DNA of 64,000 nt from Anaerobium acetethylicum (GCF_900096945.1 NZ_FMKA01000011.1:44177-108176), one strand, 5' to 3'; counted from the first letter of the stretch, positions 25,687 to 35,600 are shown. Made by a program: numbers and translations. Notes: generated from the letters alone by a model not told the origin.

Positions 25687-25840
25687 ATCGAATCAGACAA
25701 AAGCACACAGCTTTCGGATGAAACGATCACACAAATACCAGTTTCTTAGTAATTAACTTACTAATTTGAATAAACTTTTTCATAATATATGCCAGTCAGC
25801 TATTGCTGTCTGGCATCCTCCCTTTTCGGGAGCTTTTTTT
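25687..25840 (+). ncRNA. candidate orphan small RNA (about 154 nt)
   Basis: A plus-strand promoter TTGTTT-16-TATAAT (25653-25680) is followed by no ORF but by ordered hairpins: TTAGTAA/TTACTAA, then an 11-of-12-bp stem ATGCCAG..CTGGCAT (25789-25816), then CTCCC/GGGAG with seven T residues (terminator ending 25840). No known riboswitch or 6S consensus was recognised. It lies in an otherwise empty 540-bp gap between divergent promoter and aldolase terminator. Confidence 0.4.
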
Positions 25841-25933
25841 ATGCCCTGAAAAAGGTCAATCCCCTGACAACATAAATGTCCCGTATGAGAGATGCACTGT
25901 TGCTTCCGCCTTCAGAAGCAGGAATATTTAAGA

Positions 25934-25967
25934 AGCGGGCTGTCTGGTCAAAACCAGGCAGCCCGCT
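25934..25967. terminator. terminator of the aldolase gene
   Basis: A 15-bp stem with one G-U pair (AGCGGGCTGTCTGGT against its complement) and a 4-nt loop, 27 bp past the fba stop codon. Confidence 0.8.
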
Positions 25968-25994
25968 GCAAATTCTTTTTATTCAGCCGGAAGC

Positions 25995-26858
25995 TTACGC
26001 TTTTCCTACTGAACCGAATAATTTCATCTTTTCAACAACAGTTGCTTTGATTGCATCTGTTCCAGGTGCTAATAATTTACGAGGATCGAAACCTTTTCCC
26101 TGTAAATCTTTTCCTGCTTCAATGTATTTACGTGTAGCTTCTGCAAATACTACCTGGCATTCAGTGTTAACGTTGATTTTTGCAACGCCAAGTGAGATTG
26201 CCTGCTGAATCATTTCTTCCGGGATTCCAGTGCCGCCGTGAAGAACTAATGGCATATCTCCAGTTAACTTCTGGATTGCATCAAGTGTTTCAAAGCTTAA
26301 TCCTGCCCAGTTGTCAGGGTATTTACCATGGATGTTGCCGATACCTGCTGCTAACATCGTAACACCTAAGTCAGCGATCATTTTGCATTCTTCTGGATCT
26401 GCACATTCGCCAGCTCCTACAACGCCGTCTTCTTCTCCACCGATTGAACCAACTTCTGCTTCAAGGGAAAGCCCTTTTTCATTGCAGATTTTAACTAATT
26501 CAGTAGTTTTTGCAATGTTTTCTTCGATTGGATAGTGTGAACCATCGAACATTACTGAAGAAAAACCAGCTTCGATACATTTCATACATCCTTCAAAGCT
26601 GCCGTGGTCTAAGTGAAGAGCAACCGGTACAGTGATGTTCATTTCTTCAAGCATTCCATTTACCATGCCTACTATCGTTTTATAACCAGTCATGTATTTA
26701 CCAGCGCCTTCTGATACACCTAAGATAACTGGTGAATTGTTTTCCTGAGCTGCTGCCAATACTGCTTTTGTCCATTCTAAGTTGTTGATGTTAAACTGGC
26801 CTACTGCATATTTACCTGCTTTTGCCTTCTGTAACATGTCTTTTGCTGAAACCAACAT
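25995..26858 (-). CDS. fba: class II fructose-1,6-bisphosphate aldolase
   Basis: 287 residues from ATG 26858, which has GGAGG 8 nt upstream; the open frame runs 12 codons further without an SD. It cleaves fructose-1,6-bisphosphate to triose phosphates in glycolysis. Class II features are visible: H-L-D-H-G at 82-86 (catalytic Asp and zinc His), the E-A-E-V-G motif near 134, and H-G-G-T-G-I-P near 207-213 for phosphate and zinc binding. It is monocistronic, with a terminator on each side. Codon choice is biased in the usual manner of highly expressed genes. Confidence 0.95.
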   Translation of the reverse strand: MLVSAKDMLQKAKAGKYAVGQFNINNLEWTKAVLAAAQENNSPVILGVSEGAGKYMTGYKTIVGMVNGMLEEMNITVPVALHLDHGSFEGCMKCIEAGFSSVMFDGSHYPIEENIAKTTELVKICNEKGLSLEAEVGSIGGEEDGVVGAGECADPEECKMIADLGVTMLAAGIGNIHGKYPDNWAGLSFETLDAIQKLTGDMPLVLHGGTGIPEEMIQQAISLGVAKINVNTECQVVFAEATRKYIEAGKDLQGKGFDPRKLLAPGTDAIKATVVEKMKLFGSVGKA

Positions 26859-26983
26859 ATTATAATACCTCCAAATCCTATTATTGTTTTTCATAAATCA
26901 ACATTATTCCTTTGACATTATAACGCATATTCTTATAAATGGAAACACTTAAATCCTTAATTTCCTAATAATAATTTAACAAT

Positions 26984-27021
26984 AAAGAACTCCCTGCCCG
27001 CTGCCGGACACGGAGTTCTTT
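26984..27021 (-). terminator. terminator of the mgl operon
   Basis: A 13-bp stem with one mismatch (AAAGAACTCC and GGAGTTCTTT arms) with T-rich sequence after it on the minus strand, 63 bp past the mglC stop. Confidence 0.75.
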
Positions 27022-27084
27022 GTCTTTGTCATATACAATTTAACATAAATCATCTTTAGGATGCTTTTACATAAAAATCAAAAA

Positions 27085-28155
27085 TTACTTACGTACCAGG
27101 TACTTTCTCATATCGATTGCACATGCAACGAGAATAATCAGACCTTTGATGATGTACTGCATGTTTGCATTTACTGACAGGAAGTTAAGTGCAACGAAAA
27201 TGATACGGAGCAGAATAACACCCATTACGATGCCTCTGATTTTACCGGTACCACCTACGAAGGATACACCACCGATAACGCAGGCTGCAATTGCATCCAA
27301 TTCATAGTTCAAACCTGTATTTGCAGTGTTTGAACCGATACGGGCAGCTTCGATAAAACCTGTAATACCATACATACATCCTGCAAGGGTATGCACAAGA
27401 ATGGTGGTTCTTGCAACATTAACACCTGAAACGTTTGCAGCTTCCGCATTTGAACCTACGGCAAACATGTTTTTACCAAAAGTAGTCTTGTTCCAGATGA
27501 ACCACATGATGGCTACTACAATGATTCCATACCATACGTAGTTCGGAATCGGAACCCCTTTGATTTTCAGGATGCTTCCTGAAATGAATTTCTTGTAGGA
27601 ATCGTCCAGACCTGAAAGTGGCTGGCCATTGTTGCCGTTCACCATAACGAACATTAACAGAGAGCCATAAACAACAAGCTGGGTAGCAAGGGTTACGATG
27701 AATGGATGCAGCTTGAATCTTGAGATGCAGAAACCATTCAGAAAACCGATAATGCCGCCTACTACAATTACCATAAGAATAACAAGCGGAATCGGCACAA
27801 CCGGGAGATTCGGGAACATCTTGGTGGCATAGGTCACTGCCTGAAGACTGGCTGCCGACATACAGGCTGTAAGACCTACGATACGGCCTGCCGACAAGTC
27901 AGTACCGGTCAATACGATGGTTCCGGCGATTCCGCAGGCAATCGGAAGATTGGCTGCCGAAAGGCTGATCATATTAATGACAGATGAAGTTGACAGGAAA
28001 CGGTGATTCTGAAAGTAAGTATACAATATGGCAATGAAAAGTAAAATATAGAGAGAATTGTCGATTAAAAACTCTTTCCAGAAATTAAGTTTTTCCTTGC
28101 TGTTCATTTTCTTTAAGTCTGCGTACTGGTTTTGAATATTTGCAAATGGTTTCAC
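27085..28155 (-). CDS. mglC: MglC-type galactose/methyl-galactoside ABC permease
   Basis: 356 residues with eight to ten membrane helices and the branched-chain/ribose-type permease fold (BPD_transp_2). Key stretches are G-T-D-L-S-A-G-R-I near 82-90, and A-N-V-S-G-V-N-V-A-R in the cytoplasmic coupling loop near 239-248. Translation appears to start at GTG: AGGAGG lies 9 nt upstream of it and no ATG is suitably placed. It follows mglA by 15 bp. The substrate is inferred as galactose-type hexose from the companion binding protein; other CUT2 sugars cannot be excluded. Confidence 0.9.
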   Translation of the reverse strand: MKPFANIQNQYADLKKMNSKEKLNFWKEFLIDNSLYILLFIAILYTYFQNHRFLSTSSVINMISLSAANLPIACGIAGTIVLTGTDLSAGRIVGLTACMSAASLQAVTYATKMFPNLPVVPIPLVILMVIVVGGIIGFLNGFCISRFKLHPFIVTLATQLVVYGSLLMFVMVNGNNGQPLSGLDDSYKKFISGSILKIKGVPIPNYVWYGIIVVAIMWFIWNKTTFGKNMFAVGSNAEAANVSGVNVARTTILVHTLAGCMYGITGFIEAARIGSNTANTGLNYELDAIAACVIGGVSFVGGTGKIRGIVMGVILLRIIFVALNFLSVNANMQYIIKGLIILVACAIDMRKYLVRK

Positions 28156-28170
28156 TACACGCGACCTCCT

Positions 28171-29676
28171 TTATACATATTTTGCGGCATGTGTCATAAT
28201 TTCTTCCTGTGTCGCTTCTTTTGCACTTACCTCGCCTGCCAGACGTCCACCGGACATTACCAGGATTCTGTCGCACACGCCAAGAAGTTCCGGCATTTCA
28301 GAAGAAACCATAATTACTATTTTACCTTTTTTTGCCAAATCTATAATTAGCTGATAAATCTCATACTTGGCACCTACATCAATACCCCTTGTAGGTTCAT
28401 CCAATAACAGAACCTCCGGTTCAGTCAGCATCCAGCGTCCAAGGATTACCTTCTGCTGGTTACCGCCGGAAAGGCTCCTGATCTGTGTATCCTGTGAAGG
28501 AGTCTTTATCCTCATGGCCTTGACGGACCAGTCAGTGTCTTCCCTCATGGACTTGTTACTAAGATAAAAGCTGCCCTTGAGATGCTTTTTCAAACTTGAA
28601 ATTACGGTATTTTCACGAATAGTTAAAATTCCAAAGATACCTGTTGCACGTCTTTCTTCCGTAAGCAGCGCAAATCCATTTTTGATGGATTCCCTTGCAT
28701 TTCGGTTCATCACTTCTTTTCCGTGCAATTTGATTGTTCCGCTCTTTTTCGTAGCGATTCCAAAAATATTCTCCAAAACTTCTGTACGTCCAGATCCGTC
28801 CAGTCCTGCCAGCCCGATAATCTCGCCCTGACGTACCTTAAACGAAACGTCTTCCAGATCCGAATACATACCGGAAAGATGTTCAACTTCCAGCGCAAGT
28901 TCACCCGGAACATTTGTTTTCTCCGGAAAACGGCTTCCCAGTTCACGTCCAACCATCAGTTTTATTATCATTTCCATGGTCAGCTCGCTTGCAGGTTTTG
29001 TTGCGATCCATGTTCCATCACGCATGATTGTCACTTCGTCGGATATTCGAAGTATTTCTTCCATTTTATGCGAAATATAGATAATACCGCACCCGCGGTC
29101 ACGCAGCATATTGATGATTTTGAAAAGATGCTCTACCTCTTCCTGTGTAAGGGATGATGTAGGCTCATCAAATACGATTACTTTTGAATGGAAGGATACT
29201 GCTTTCGCAATTTCCACCATCTGTCGCTGTGAAACAGGCATTGTGCTCATGATACGTCTTGGATCTACTTCGATCCCGATATCTTTGAAAACTGCCATTG
29301 TGTCTTTGTACATCTTCTTTTCATCTACAGCGATCCCTGCTGTTTTCGGATAACGTCCAAGCCAGATATTATCCATTACATTTCGCTTCAAGGCCTGGTT
29401 CAATTCCTGGTGCACCATGGCAACCCCAGTTTCCAATGCTTCCTTGGAGGTCTTAAAATCAACTTCTTTTCCCTCTAATAAAATCTGACCCTGATCTTTT
29501 GAATACATACCAAACAGACACTTCATCAGAGTTGATTTTCCTGCACCATTTTCACCCATAAGTGCATGAACCGTGCCTCTTTTTACAGTCAGCGAAACAT
29601 GGTCGAGCGCTTTAACACCGGGAAATTCTTTGCAGATGTCTGTCATTTGCAATAGAACATCATGCTCCATATTCAT
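28171..29676 (-). CDS. mglA: MglA-type sugar ABC ATPase (two cassettes)
   Basis: 501 residues with two nucleotide-binding halves, as in all CUT2 ATPases. The first has Walker [10 protein letters not shown] near 39-47. The second has the usual degenerate loop G-L-D-G-S-G-R-T-E near 292 and a well-formed L-S-G-G-N-Q-Q-K-V signature near 402. Start choice: the ATG at 29676 sits only 2 nt from AGGAGG, so the ATG two codons later (29670) is probably used. It is preceded by an intercistronic hairpin after mglB. Confidence 0.93.
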   Translation of the reverse strand: MNMEHDVLLQMTDICKEFPGVKALDHVSLTVKRGTVHALMGENGAGKSTLMKCLFGMYSKDQGQILLEGKEVDFKTSKEALETGVAMVHQELNQALKRNVMDNIWLGRYPKTAGIAVDEKKMYKDTMAVFKDIGIEVDPRRIMSTMPVSQRQMVEIAKAVSFHSKVIVFDEPTSSLTQEEVEHLFKIINMLRDRGCGIIYISHKMEEILRISDEVTIMRDGTWIATKPASELTMEMIIKLMVGRELGSRFPEKTNVPGELALEVEHLSGMYSDLEDVSFKVRQGEIIGLAGLDGSGRTEVLENIFGIATKKSGTIKLHGKEVMNRNARESIKNGFALLTEERRATGIFGILTIRENTVISSLKKHLKGSFYLSNKSMREDTDWSVKAMRIKTPSQDTQIRSLSGGNQQKVILGRWMLTEPEVLLLDEPTRGIDVGAKYEIYQLIIDLAKKGKIVIMVSSEMPELLGVCDRILVMSGGRLAGEVSAKEATQEEIMTHAAKYV

Positions 29677-29774
29677 GTCCTCCTAGCTCTTTAACTACAA
29701 TAGATTAAGTTCTTTATAACCAATTCGCCGCTTTGAAGGATATCACCCTTCACGGCTGCGAACTCTGCATACAA

Positions 29775-29812
29775 TTAGAAACAGCTGCGCTGAAGACGTC
29801 AGCTGTTTCTAA
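29775..29812 (-). terminator. intercistronic hairpin between mglB and mglA
   Basis: A 13-bp perfect stem (29775-29787 with 29800-29812) with no strong T-run. Such structures after a binding-protein gene protect its mRNA and lower read-through into the ATPase and permease genes, matching the higher need for binding protein. Confidence 0.75.
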
Positions 29813-29862
29813 CTATTATGAATCAACTAAATTTTATTCTGATTTTGAACAGTTTATCTAAA

Positions 29863-30984
29863 TCATTCTCCAGTATATGTTGCATATGGGATGTAAATTT
29901 TATTGCTGATATCTGGTGAAATAGTGTAGCTGTCTGTTCCGTCCATGATGTCTTTGTTATCAACTGTATTCTTAGCTAAAGCTGCGATACATGCTGCCAT
30001 ACCTTCAGCATCCTGTTTGATCGTACCAACCATTTTGCCGGCTTTGATCAAGCTCTTAGCTGCGTCAGTCGCATCTACACCAAATACTGGAATCATTTTT
30101 CCTGATCCTGTATTGTATCCAGCATCGTTAAGTGCTGAAACAACGCCTTCTGCCATACCATCGTTGTTGCAGATTGCTAATTCAATCATGTTTCCGTTTG
30201 ATTCATTGTACTGAGCAAGATTTGTTACCATGTAGTTGTTTGCTGCTGTTGCACTCCAGTTACCATCCTGGTCAACCTGGTAGCCGTCTGTATTTGAGCT
30301 GTCAAAGTAAACAAGTGCTGGTTTTCCTGCTTCTGTAAGGACTTTGTTAGCGTCTTCTACAGCGTACTGAGTACGGTAGATTGCTTCAACATTGCCTTCC
30401 TGGCCTTTGAACATTGCATAGCTGATTGATCCGTCTTTGTTCAAGTCTACGGTATCGAAATTTTTAACAAGATAGTCGCCGATCAGCTGGCCCTGCATAT
30501 GTCCTGCTTCAGGAGCATCTGTTCCTACGAATGCGCATTTGTCATAGCTTCCAAGTACATCTCCATCTTCTCCGTCTGGAGCAACTGCACGATTAAAGAA
30601 GATAACCGGGATTCCTGCTGTTTCTGCTTTGTCGATAATTGCCTGTGAAGCATCTGCAGATCCTGAAGTAACGATGTTTACAATAAGAGCAGTAACGCCC
30701 TGGCTGATTGCAGTATCGATCTGTTCATTCTGAGTTGTCTGGTTTGAGTTTCCGTCATAATCCTGGAATTCGATTCCAGCACCTTCTAATGCTGAATCTA
30801 ATGCAGTACGTACGCTTGAAATATAAGTATCGCTGTAGCTGTAGTAGAATACACCGATGTTTGCGTCGCTTGTAGATTCTGTTTTGTCTGATGTATCAGA
30901 ATCTGATGAACTGCCACATGCCACTAATGACATAGCCATTGCTGAAACGAGTAAAACTGATAATACTTTTCTGAATTTTTTCAT
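29863..30984 (-). CDS. mglB: MglB-type galactose/glucose-binding lipoprotein
   Basis: 373 residues. The lipoprotein signal ends in a lipobox S-L-V-A-C with Cys at 22, followed by a Ser/Asp/Thr linker. The rest is a periplasmic-binding-protein type I fold (Peripla_BP_4): D-T-A-I-S-Q-G-V, N-R-A-V-A, G-T-D-A-P-E-A-G and F-G-V-D-A-T-D segments match galactose-binding proteins. It shares the fold with the sensor lipoprotein encoded upstream. The 5' leader has an inverted repeat (31000-31018) and no clear SD near the ATG, which is odd for an abundant protein. Confidence 0.9.
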   Translation of the reverse strand: MKKFRKVLSVLLVSAMAMSLVACGSSSDSDTSDKTESTSDANIGVFYYSYSDTYISSVRTALDSALEGAGIEFQDYDGNSNQTTQNEQIDTAISQGVTALIVNIVTSGSADASQAIIDKAETAGIPVIFFNRAVAPDGEDGDVLGSYDKCAFVGTDAPEAGHMQGQLIGDYLVKNFDTVDLNKDGSISYAMFKGQEGNVEAIYRTQYAVEDANKVLTEAGKPALVYFDSSNTDGYQVDQDGNWSATAANNYMVTNLAQYNESNGNMIELAICNNDGMAEGVVSALNDAGYNTGSGKMIPVFGVDATDAAKSLIKAGKMVGTIKQDAEGMAACIAALAKNTVDNKDIMDGTDSYTISPDISNKIYIPYATYTGE

Positions 30985-30999
30985 AATGCTTTTTTCGTA

Positions 31000-31018
31000 T
31001 GGTATAAAGTCTATACCA
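31000..31018. promoter_or_regulatory. inverted repeat in the mglB leader
   Basis: TGGTATA-AAGTC-TATACCA, a 7-5-7 perfect inverted repeat 16 bp before the mglB start codon. It could be a regulator site or an mRNA hairpin acting on translation. A G-rich SD-like stretch lies on its far side. Confidence 0.4.
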
Positions 31019-31215
31019 CACTTCCCCCTTTTCTTTTTTTGTTTTCAGCCATTCTGATTTCGGCACTATGCCGCAATCCCTGCTGACACAAGAATAATAA
31101 CATTCTTGTTTTAAAATAGAAATTGGATTTTTTATGAAAAAGGTATGATATTTTGTGATTCATATGATACCAGGGGTCAAAAGGTGCGGAACAATCCGTA
31201 GGTAATAGTTACAAC

Positions 31216-32205
31216 TTATTCGTTTTCAATAGGGAAAAGTATTTTCTGGTTGTTTTCATCAAACATATTTTCTCTGGTGATCAGTGTCGTATCGGTAAAT
31301 ATTACCGTTTCCGACTGCTTGTTGTTTTTTATAAGCTTATATGCATTTTCAATCCCGAGATATCCAATAGAGAAGGGATTCTGCAGAATCAGGGCATCTA
31401 CGCTTCCCCGTTCCAGCATATCCGCCAGAATGACATTGCTGTCAAATCCTACAACCTGTATGTCCTCAAGCATCTCCTTTTCTTCAACAGCATATCCCAC
31501 ACCCAGGGAAGTCCATTCATTGAAGGTGGCGATCACATTGATTTCAGGATGCTCCTCTATCATTCTTTTCGTACCTTTGTTGCCGGAGCTTATATTGGAT
31601 TCCACATTGATGATGTCGACGATCTCCGCCCTTTTATCCTGCAGCACCTTATTTTTGAATCCTTCTTCCCGCTGGCGTCCGTTGGCAGAATTGATATCAA
31701 AGTTCACGATGCCGATTTTAAGCTCCTGCGCCTTATTCGCCAGCACTGCATCAGCAGCCATCTCTCCGGCAGCATAGTTATCCGTGCTGATTTCCAGATC
31801 AATATCTTCCGTATTGATTCCGCTGTCGATAATCACGACATGGATGCCGGCCTTCCTCGCTTCCTGTATTGCTTCTAACGATTTGTTTGCATCGATTGCC
31901 GAAAAAACGATAGCCTGTGCACGATTCTCCACAGCTTTCATGATCAGATCGTTCTGGGTTGCATAGTCTTCTTCATTTCTGGCACCTTCAAATGTCACTT
32001 TCACGCCATATTCCGTTGCTGCTGTGCTCACACCGGAGGCTACTGATTTCCAGAATCTGGATTCCGTCGCTTTTGCCACTACTGCAATATAAGGTTTCTG
32101 CTGGACCTGGGTAACCTGCTCGCATCCGCTAAGGACTGCGGAAAGCAGCAGGATGACACTTAATACGATACTTATTTTTTTATTCTGCATCTTCTTCACG
32201 CGCAT
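31216..32205 (-). CDS. sugar-binding lipoprotein of a three-component sensor (XylFII/RbsB-like)
   Basis: About 329 residues. A lipoprotein signal (basic start, hydrophobic core, L-S-G-C) leads into a type I periplasmic binding fold (A-V-V-A-K-A-T-E-S-R-F-W, then F-S-A-I-D-A-N-K, D-S-G-I). It lies directly after the sensor kinase gene rather than with the permeases. This is the layout of XylFII-LytS in clostridia, in which a membrane-tethered sugar-binding lipoprotein delivers the signal to the kinase. The start is uncertain: ATG 32205 or 32190, neither with a clear SD, suggesting translational coupling to the kinase gene. Confidence 0.85.
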   Translation of the reverse strand: MRVKKMQNKKISIVLSVILLLSAVLSGCEQVTQVQQKPYIAVVAKATESRFWKSVASGVSTAATEYGVKVTFEGARNEEDYATQNDLIMKAVENRAQAIVFSAIDANKSLEAIQEARKAGIHVVIIDSGINTEDIDLEISTDNYAAGEMAADAVLANKAQELKIGIVNFDINSANGRQREEGFKNKVLQDKRAEIVDIINVESNISSGNKGTKRMIEEHPEINVIATFNEWTSLGVGYAVEEKEMLEDIQVVGFDSNVILADMLERGSVDALILQNPFSIGYLGIENAYKLIKNNKQSETVIFTDTTLITRENMFDENNQKILFPIENE

Positions 32206-32218
32206 AGTTTCATTCAAG

Positions 32219-33964
32219 CTACCACACCTTGTCCTTTCCCTCATTTTCAGTAATCTTCGGCAATCTGATCGTGATCGTCGTTCCTTCGTCCTGTTCACTG
32301 TCCACATGGAGCCCGTACTTATCTCCGAAATAAATTTTAATCCTGTCATTTACGTTCTTGATTCCAATTCCACTCTTCCCGTCTATATCATGCTTCAGGA
32401 TATTTTCCACTTTTTCTTCCGGAATTCCTACCCCATTGTCTGACACCCTGAATATGATGTCTTCCTCATCCTGTCCTGCACTTATGACGATTTCTCCCTC
32501 ATCGACCATCCTGTCTATTCCGTGATAGATTGCGTTTTCGATGATCGGCTGGAGAGTGATTTTATTGCAGCGGTACTGGAGTATGCTTTCATCCACTTCA
32601 AACCGGTAGGTGAACTGGTCCTTATAACGGAAGCTCTGGATAATCAGATAGTTCCTGGCATGATTGAGCTCATCCTCTATTGAAATCAGTTCGCGTCCTT
32701 TGCTGATGCTGATTCGGAAAAGCTTTGCAAGGGCGCTGACCATTTTGACAGCCTTGTCCATTTCCCCCTGTTCGCACATCCACTGTATCGAATCCAGTGT
32801 ATTGTAGAGAAAATGGGGATTTATCTGAGCCTGAAGGGCTTTCAGCTCGGTCTTCCTTAAGGTTATCTCCTCCTGTTTGACCTTCTCCATAAGCTCCTGG
32901 ATGATGATGACCATATGCTCAAAGGAACTGGAAAGGGTGTGGATTTCATAAATCCCATCTACAGACTTGTAACGGTAATTTTCCGCATCCTGCTCGAATT
33001 CCTTCATTGCACCCACAAGATCCTTCACCGGCTTCGAGACCATGCGCGCAATCAGCATCATGATGAGTGCTGCCGCAATCAGGCATATGACGGCATTCAT
33101 GCCGATCAGCCTGTATACATCATTTATCTTCGACTGTATCAGTTCGCTTGTATAGCTGACTCCGATCACTCTCCAGTTACCATCATTGAGGGTCTGTATG
33201 GAATAGATGATGCCGCCGCTTTTGTGCACGCCGTCTTCCAGGCTGCCTACCATGCCAAGATCCTCCTCCTTCAGGCCCGCATAGATCAGCTGCTGCTGGG
33301 GATGGTATATGATATCGCCATTGCTGTCTATTACATAGCAGTAGCCCTGCTGCCCTATGCCCACATTGTCTACGTACGCAGCGATGGATGAGAATTTGAT
33401 GTCCATGGCAAGATAGACTTCACCTTCATAAAGGTCTGTCTTCACCTTCTGCGCAACCGTAACGACCCACGGATAGCGGTTTACGAAAAGATTCTGTACA
33501 TGGGGCGCAATTACACAATAATCGTTTTGAGCAAACAGCCCTCCGTCAAACGAAAGATTGCTTCTGATGTTCTCCTTCAACACTTCCCCTTTCGAACCGT
33601 AGCTGAGAATATTTCCCTCTCTGTCATACAGCATGATTGCCACAACCTCGCTTCTCATGGAGGTCATCATTTCAAAGAAATCCCTTGTCTCCTCCCAGTT
33701 CTGGCATTCTTCCACTTTGTTGCTGACCAGCTGCAGATTCTCCTTTATCCCGTCCGAATAATTTTCAATGGTGGTCGCCGCCTGGGAAACCGCCTGCTCC
33801 GAGTTCATGGTAACCGCCTCATAAAGAGAATCGCTGTAGATAGACACAAAAAAAACCGTGCAGATTCCCAGCAGTATGACCGCCTGGAGGCTGATCAGGA
33901 CAATCAGCAGCAGAGACAGGGATATGGATTCCTTCTGTTTTCTTTTGATTTTGCCCATCATCAT
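32219..33964 (-). CDS. YesM/LytS-type sensor histidine kinase
   Basis: 581 residues. One membrane helix near 20-40, a large extracellular Cache-like domain, a second helix near 290-310, a HAMP linker, then the His_kinase domain with Q-I-N-P-H-F-L-Y-N-T-L around 390 (phospho-accepting His) and an HATPase domain ending D-N-G-V-G-I-P and G-I-G-I-K-N-V. Three Met codons open the frame; the second or third fits the AAGGAA SD better. It overlaps the regulator gene by 4 nt (ATGA), indicating translational coupling. It probably senses the sugar bound by the neighbouring lipoprotein. Confidence 0.93.
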   Translation of the reverse strand: MMMGKIKRKQKESISLSLLLIVLISLQAVILLGICTVFFVSIYSDSLYEAVTMNSEQAVSQAATTIENYSDGIKENLQLVSNKVEECQNWEETRDFFEMMTSMRSEVVAIMLYDREGNILSYGSKGEVLKENIRSNLSFDGGLFAQNDYCVIAPHVQNLFVNRYPWVVTVAQKVKTDLYEGEVYLAMDIKFSSIAAYVDNVGIGQQGYCYVIDSNGDIIYHPQQQLIYAGLKEEDLGMVGSLEDGVHKSGGIIYSIQTLNDGNWRVIGVSYTSELIQSKINDVYRLIGMNAVICLIAAALIMMLIARMVSKPVKDLVGAMKEFEQDAENYRYKSVDGIYEIHTLSSSFEHMVIIIQELMEKVKQEEITLRKTELKALQAQINPHFLYNTLDSIQWMCEQGEMDKAVKMVSALAKLFRISISKGRELISIEDELNHARNYLIIQSFRYKDQFTYRFEVDESILQYRCNKITLQPIIENAIYHGIDRMVDEGEIVISAGQDEEDIIFRVSDNGVGIPEEKVENILKHDIDGKSGIGIKNVNDRIKIYFGDKYGLHVDSEQDEGTTITIRLPKITENEGKDKVW

Positions 33965-35577
33965 TTCCTTTCCATTTCCCTCATTTTATTCGGAGACATG
34001 CCATAATATTTCTTGAAGCAATAGCTGAAATAATGCTGGTCGCTGTAACCGCATTTATTTGAGATTTCCATGATTTTCATGGCCGTGCACATCAGGTAGG
34101 TCTTTGCCTCGATCATCCGCCGTTCAGTAAGAAGATTACTGAAGGTCTCTCCCCTGACTTTCTTCATAAGCGCACTCAGATAGGTCGAACTGATATGAAG
34201 CCTCTCGCTTATGGAAACCAGGGTCAGACTCTCATCATGGTATTCCTCATTGATGATCTGAATTGCCTGGTCGCAGATTATCTCAGAATTCAGTTTCCTC
34301 TGGCTCGCAATCACCTCTCTTGCGCGCTGACAGAAGCTCATGATTTCTTCACGCATTTTTTCATAGGAATAATTCACAAACAGATTTTCCGGAAACGGAA
34401 AGCTTTTCAGAATTGATATTGTAGCTTCCTCATCTGCCACCGAACACACTGCATCGTATACCGTTGACATCATCTGAATCAGCAGGAAATTAATGTTTGC
34501 TTTTGCTGATTTTCTGTTGCCGGACTCTTCAAATACCTGAAGCAGAAATCTCTCCAGTGCCTCCCTGTCTCCCGTCTTCAGGAGACGCTCCAGTTCGGAT
34601 GTCGTGCTGCTGATATACTGATGCTCGTGTGCATTCACCTTTTCTATATCTGATATGAAATACGCTTCATTTGTTTCCCCCTGGGAATATATGCAGGCAG
34701 AAACCGCCTCATAGTAGGCTGGATTGCACTGCAGCAGCTTCTCCATCTCACAGCTGATACCGATTATGCAGCCGCTGTTCAGGACCCTCTGGGCATTCTG
34801 TATGATTTCCTTTGTGAAAATCAGGACATACTTCCCAAGCTCCCTCTCATTTGCAGATACAAGGGATACGATTTTTCCTTTTGAATAGAAGCTTCCAAAG
34901 CACACATATTTAGAAAGGATTGTATTGATGAAATTGACATACTCCGGTCTGGTGCAGTTTTCCTTTTCCGAATCAAAAAACTGCGTTACCAGAACCATGT
35001 AATGAAAATGATCGTTCTCGGATTTTTTCAGCCTGTAAAGGATTGCCTGGTTTTCAAGGGCGCCTTCTATATCGGCTTCATTCTCATCCGGGCTGATTTC
35101 AACATTGTCAAGCAGCAAAGACATCAGGAACGGTGCCGTTCCCGGGTGCTGTTTTCCATTCTGGTCTGCAGGCTCTTCCTGCTCTTTCAGCTGTCTGACT
35201 TTTGCATCCATTTTCTCCCTGATGACGGTCAGCTCTTTTGTCAGCTCCTCCGCCGAAATAGGCTTTAAAAGATAGCTGATGATATTATACTGTATTGCCT
35301 GCTGTGCATACTTGAAATCATCATAGCCGCTCAGAAAGGCAATATTCATCGCCGGCCTGATTTCACGCGCCTGTCTCGCAAGTTCAATGCCCGATACAAA
35401 GGGCATTTTTATATCCGTCAGCAGAAGGTCCGGCTCCAGCTTTTCGACAAGCTCCAGTGCCTCAATCCCATTTTCCGCTTCGCCGACAATTTCAAAACCG
35501 ATGGCTTTCCAATCTATCTTTTTTACAATAGCCGTACGTAATTCCACTTCATCATCTGCAATAACAACTGTGTACAT
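33961..35577 (-). CDS. YesN-type response regulator with AraC DNA-binding domain
   Basis: 538 residues from ATG 35577 (GGAG 8 nt upstream; six extra codons are open). The receiver domain occupies 1-120: acidic residues at the start (A-D-D-E), phospho-acceptor Asp in L-L-L-T-D-I-K-M-P near 51-59, and the conserved Lys near 105 in L-L-K-P-I. A long middle region of unknown fold follows, then two helix-turn-helix motifs of an AraC domain over the last 100 residues, with the Y-F-S-Y-C-F-K-K-Y-Y-G-M-S-P signature. Likely target: the mglBAC promoter downstream. Confidence 0.93.
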   Translation of the reverse strand: MYTVVIADDEVELRTAIVKKIDWKAIGFEIVGEAENGIEALELVEKLEPDLLLTDIKMPFVSGIELARQAREIRPAMNIAFLSGYDDFKYAQQAIQYNIISYLLKPISAEELTKELTVIREKMDAKVRQLKEQEEPADQNGKQHPGTAPFLMSLLLDNVEISPDENEADIEGALENQAILYRLKKSENDHFHYMVLVTQFFDSEKENCTRPEYVNFINTILSKYVCFGSFYSKGKIVSLVSANERELGKYVLIFTKEIIQNAQRVLNSGCIIGISCEMEKLLQCNPAYYEAVSACIYSQGETNEAYFISDIEKVNAHEHQYISSTTSELERLLKTGDREALERFLLQVFEESGNRKSAKANINFLLIQMMSTVYDAVCSVADEEATISILKSFPFPENLFVNYSYEKMREEIMSFCQRAREVIASQRKLNSEIICDQAIQIINEEYHDESLTLVSISERLHISSTYLSALMKKVRGETFSNLLTERRMIEAKTYLMCTAMKIMEISNKCGYSDQHYFSYCFKKYYGMSPNKMREMERK

Positions 35578-35600
35578 AAACCTCTCCTTCGCCACTATAT

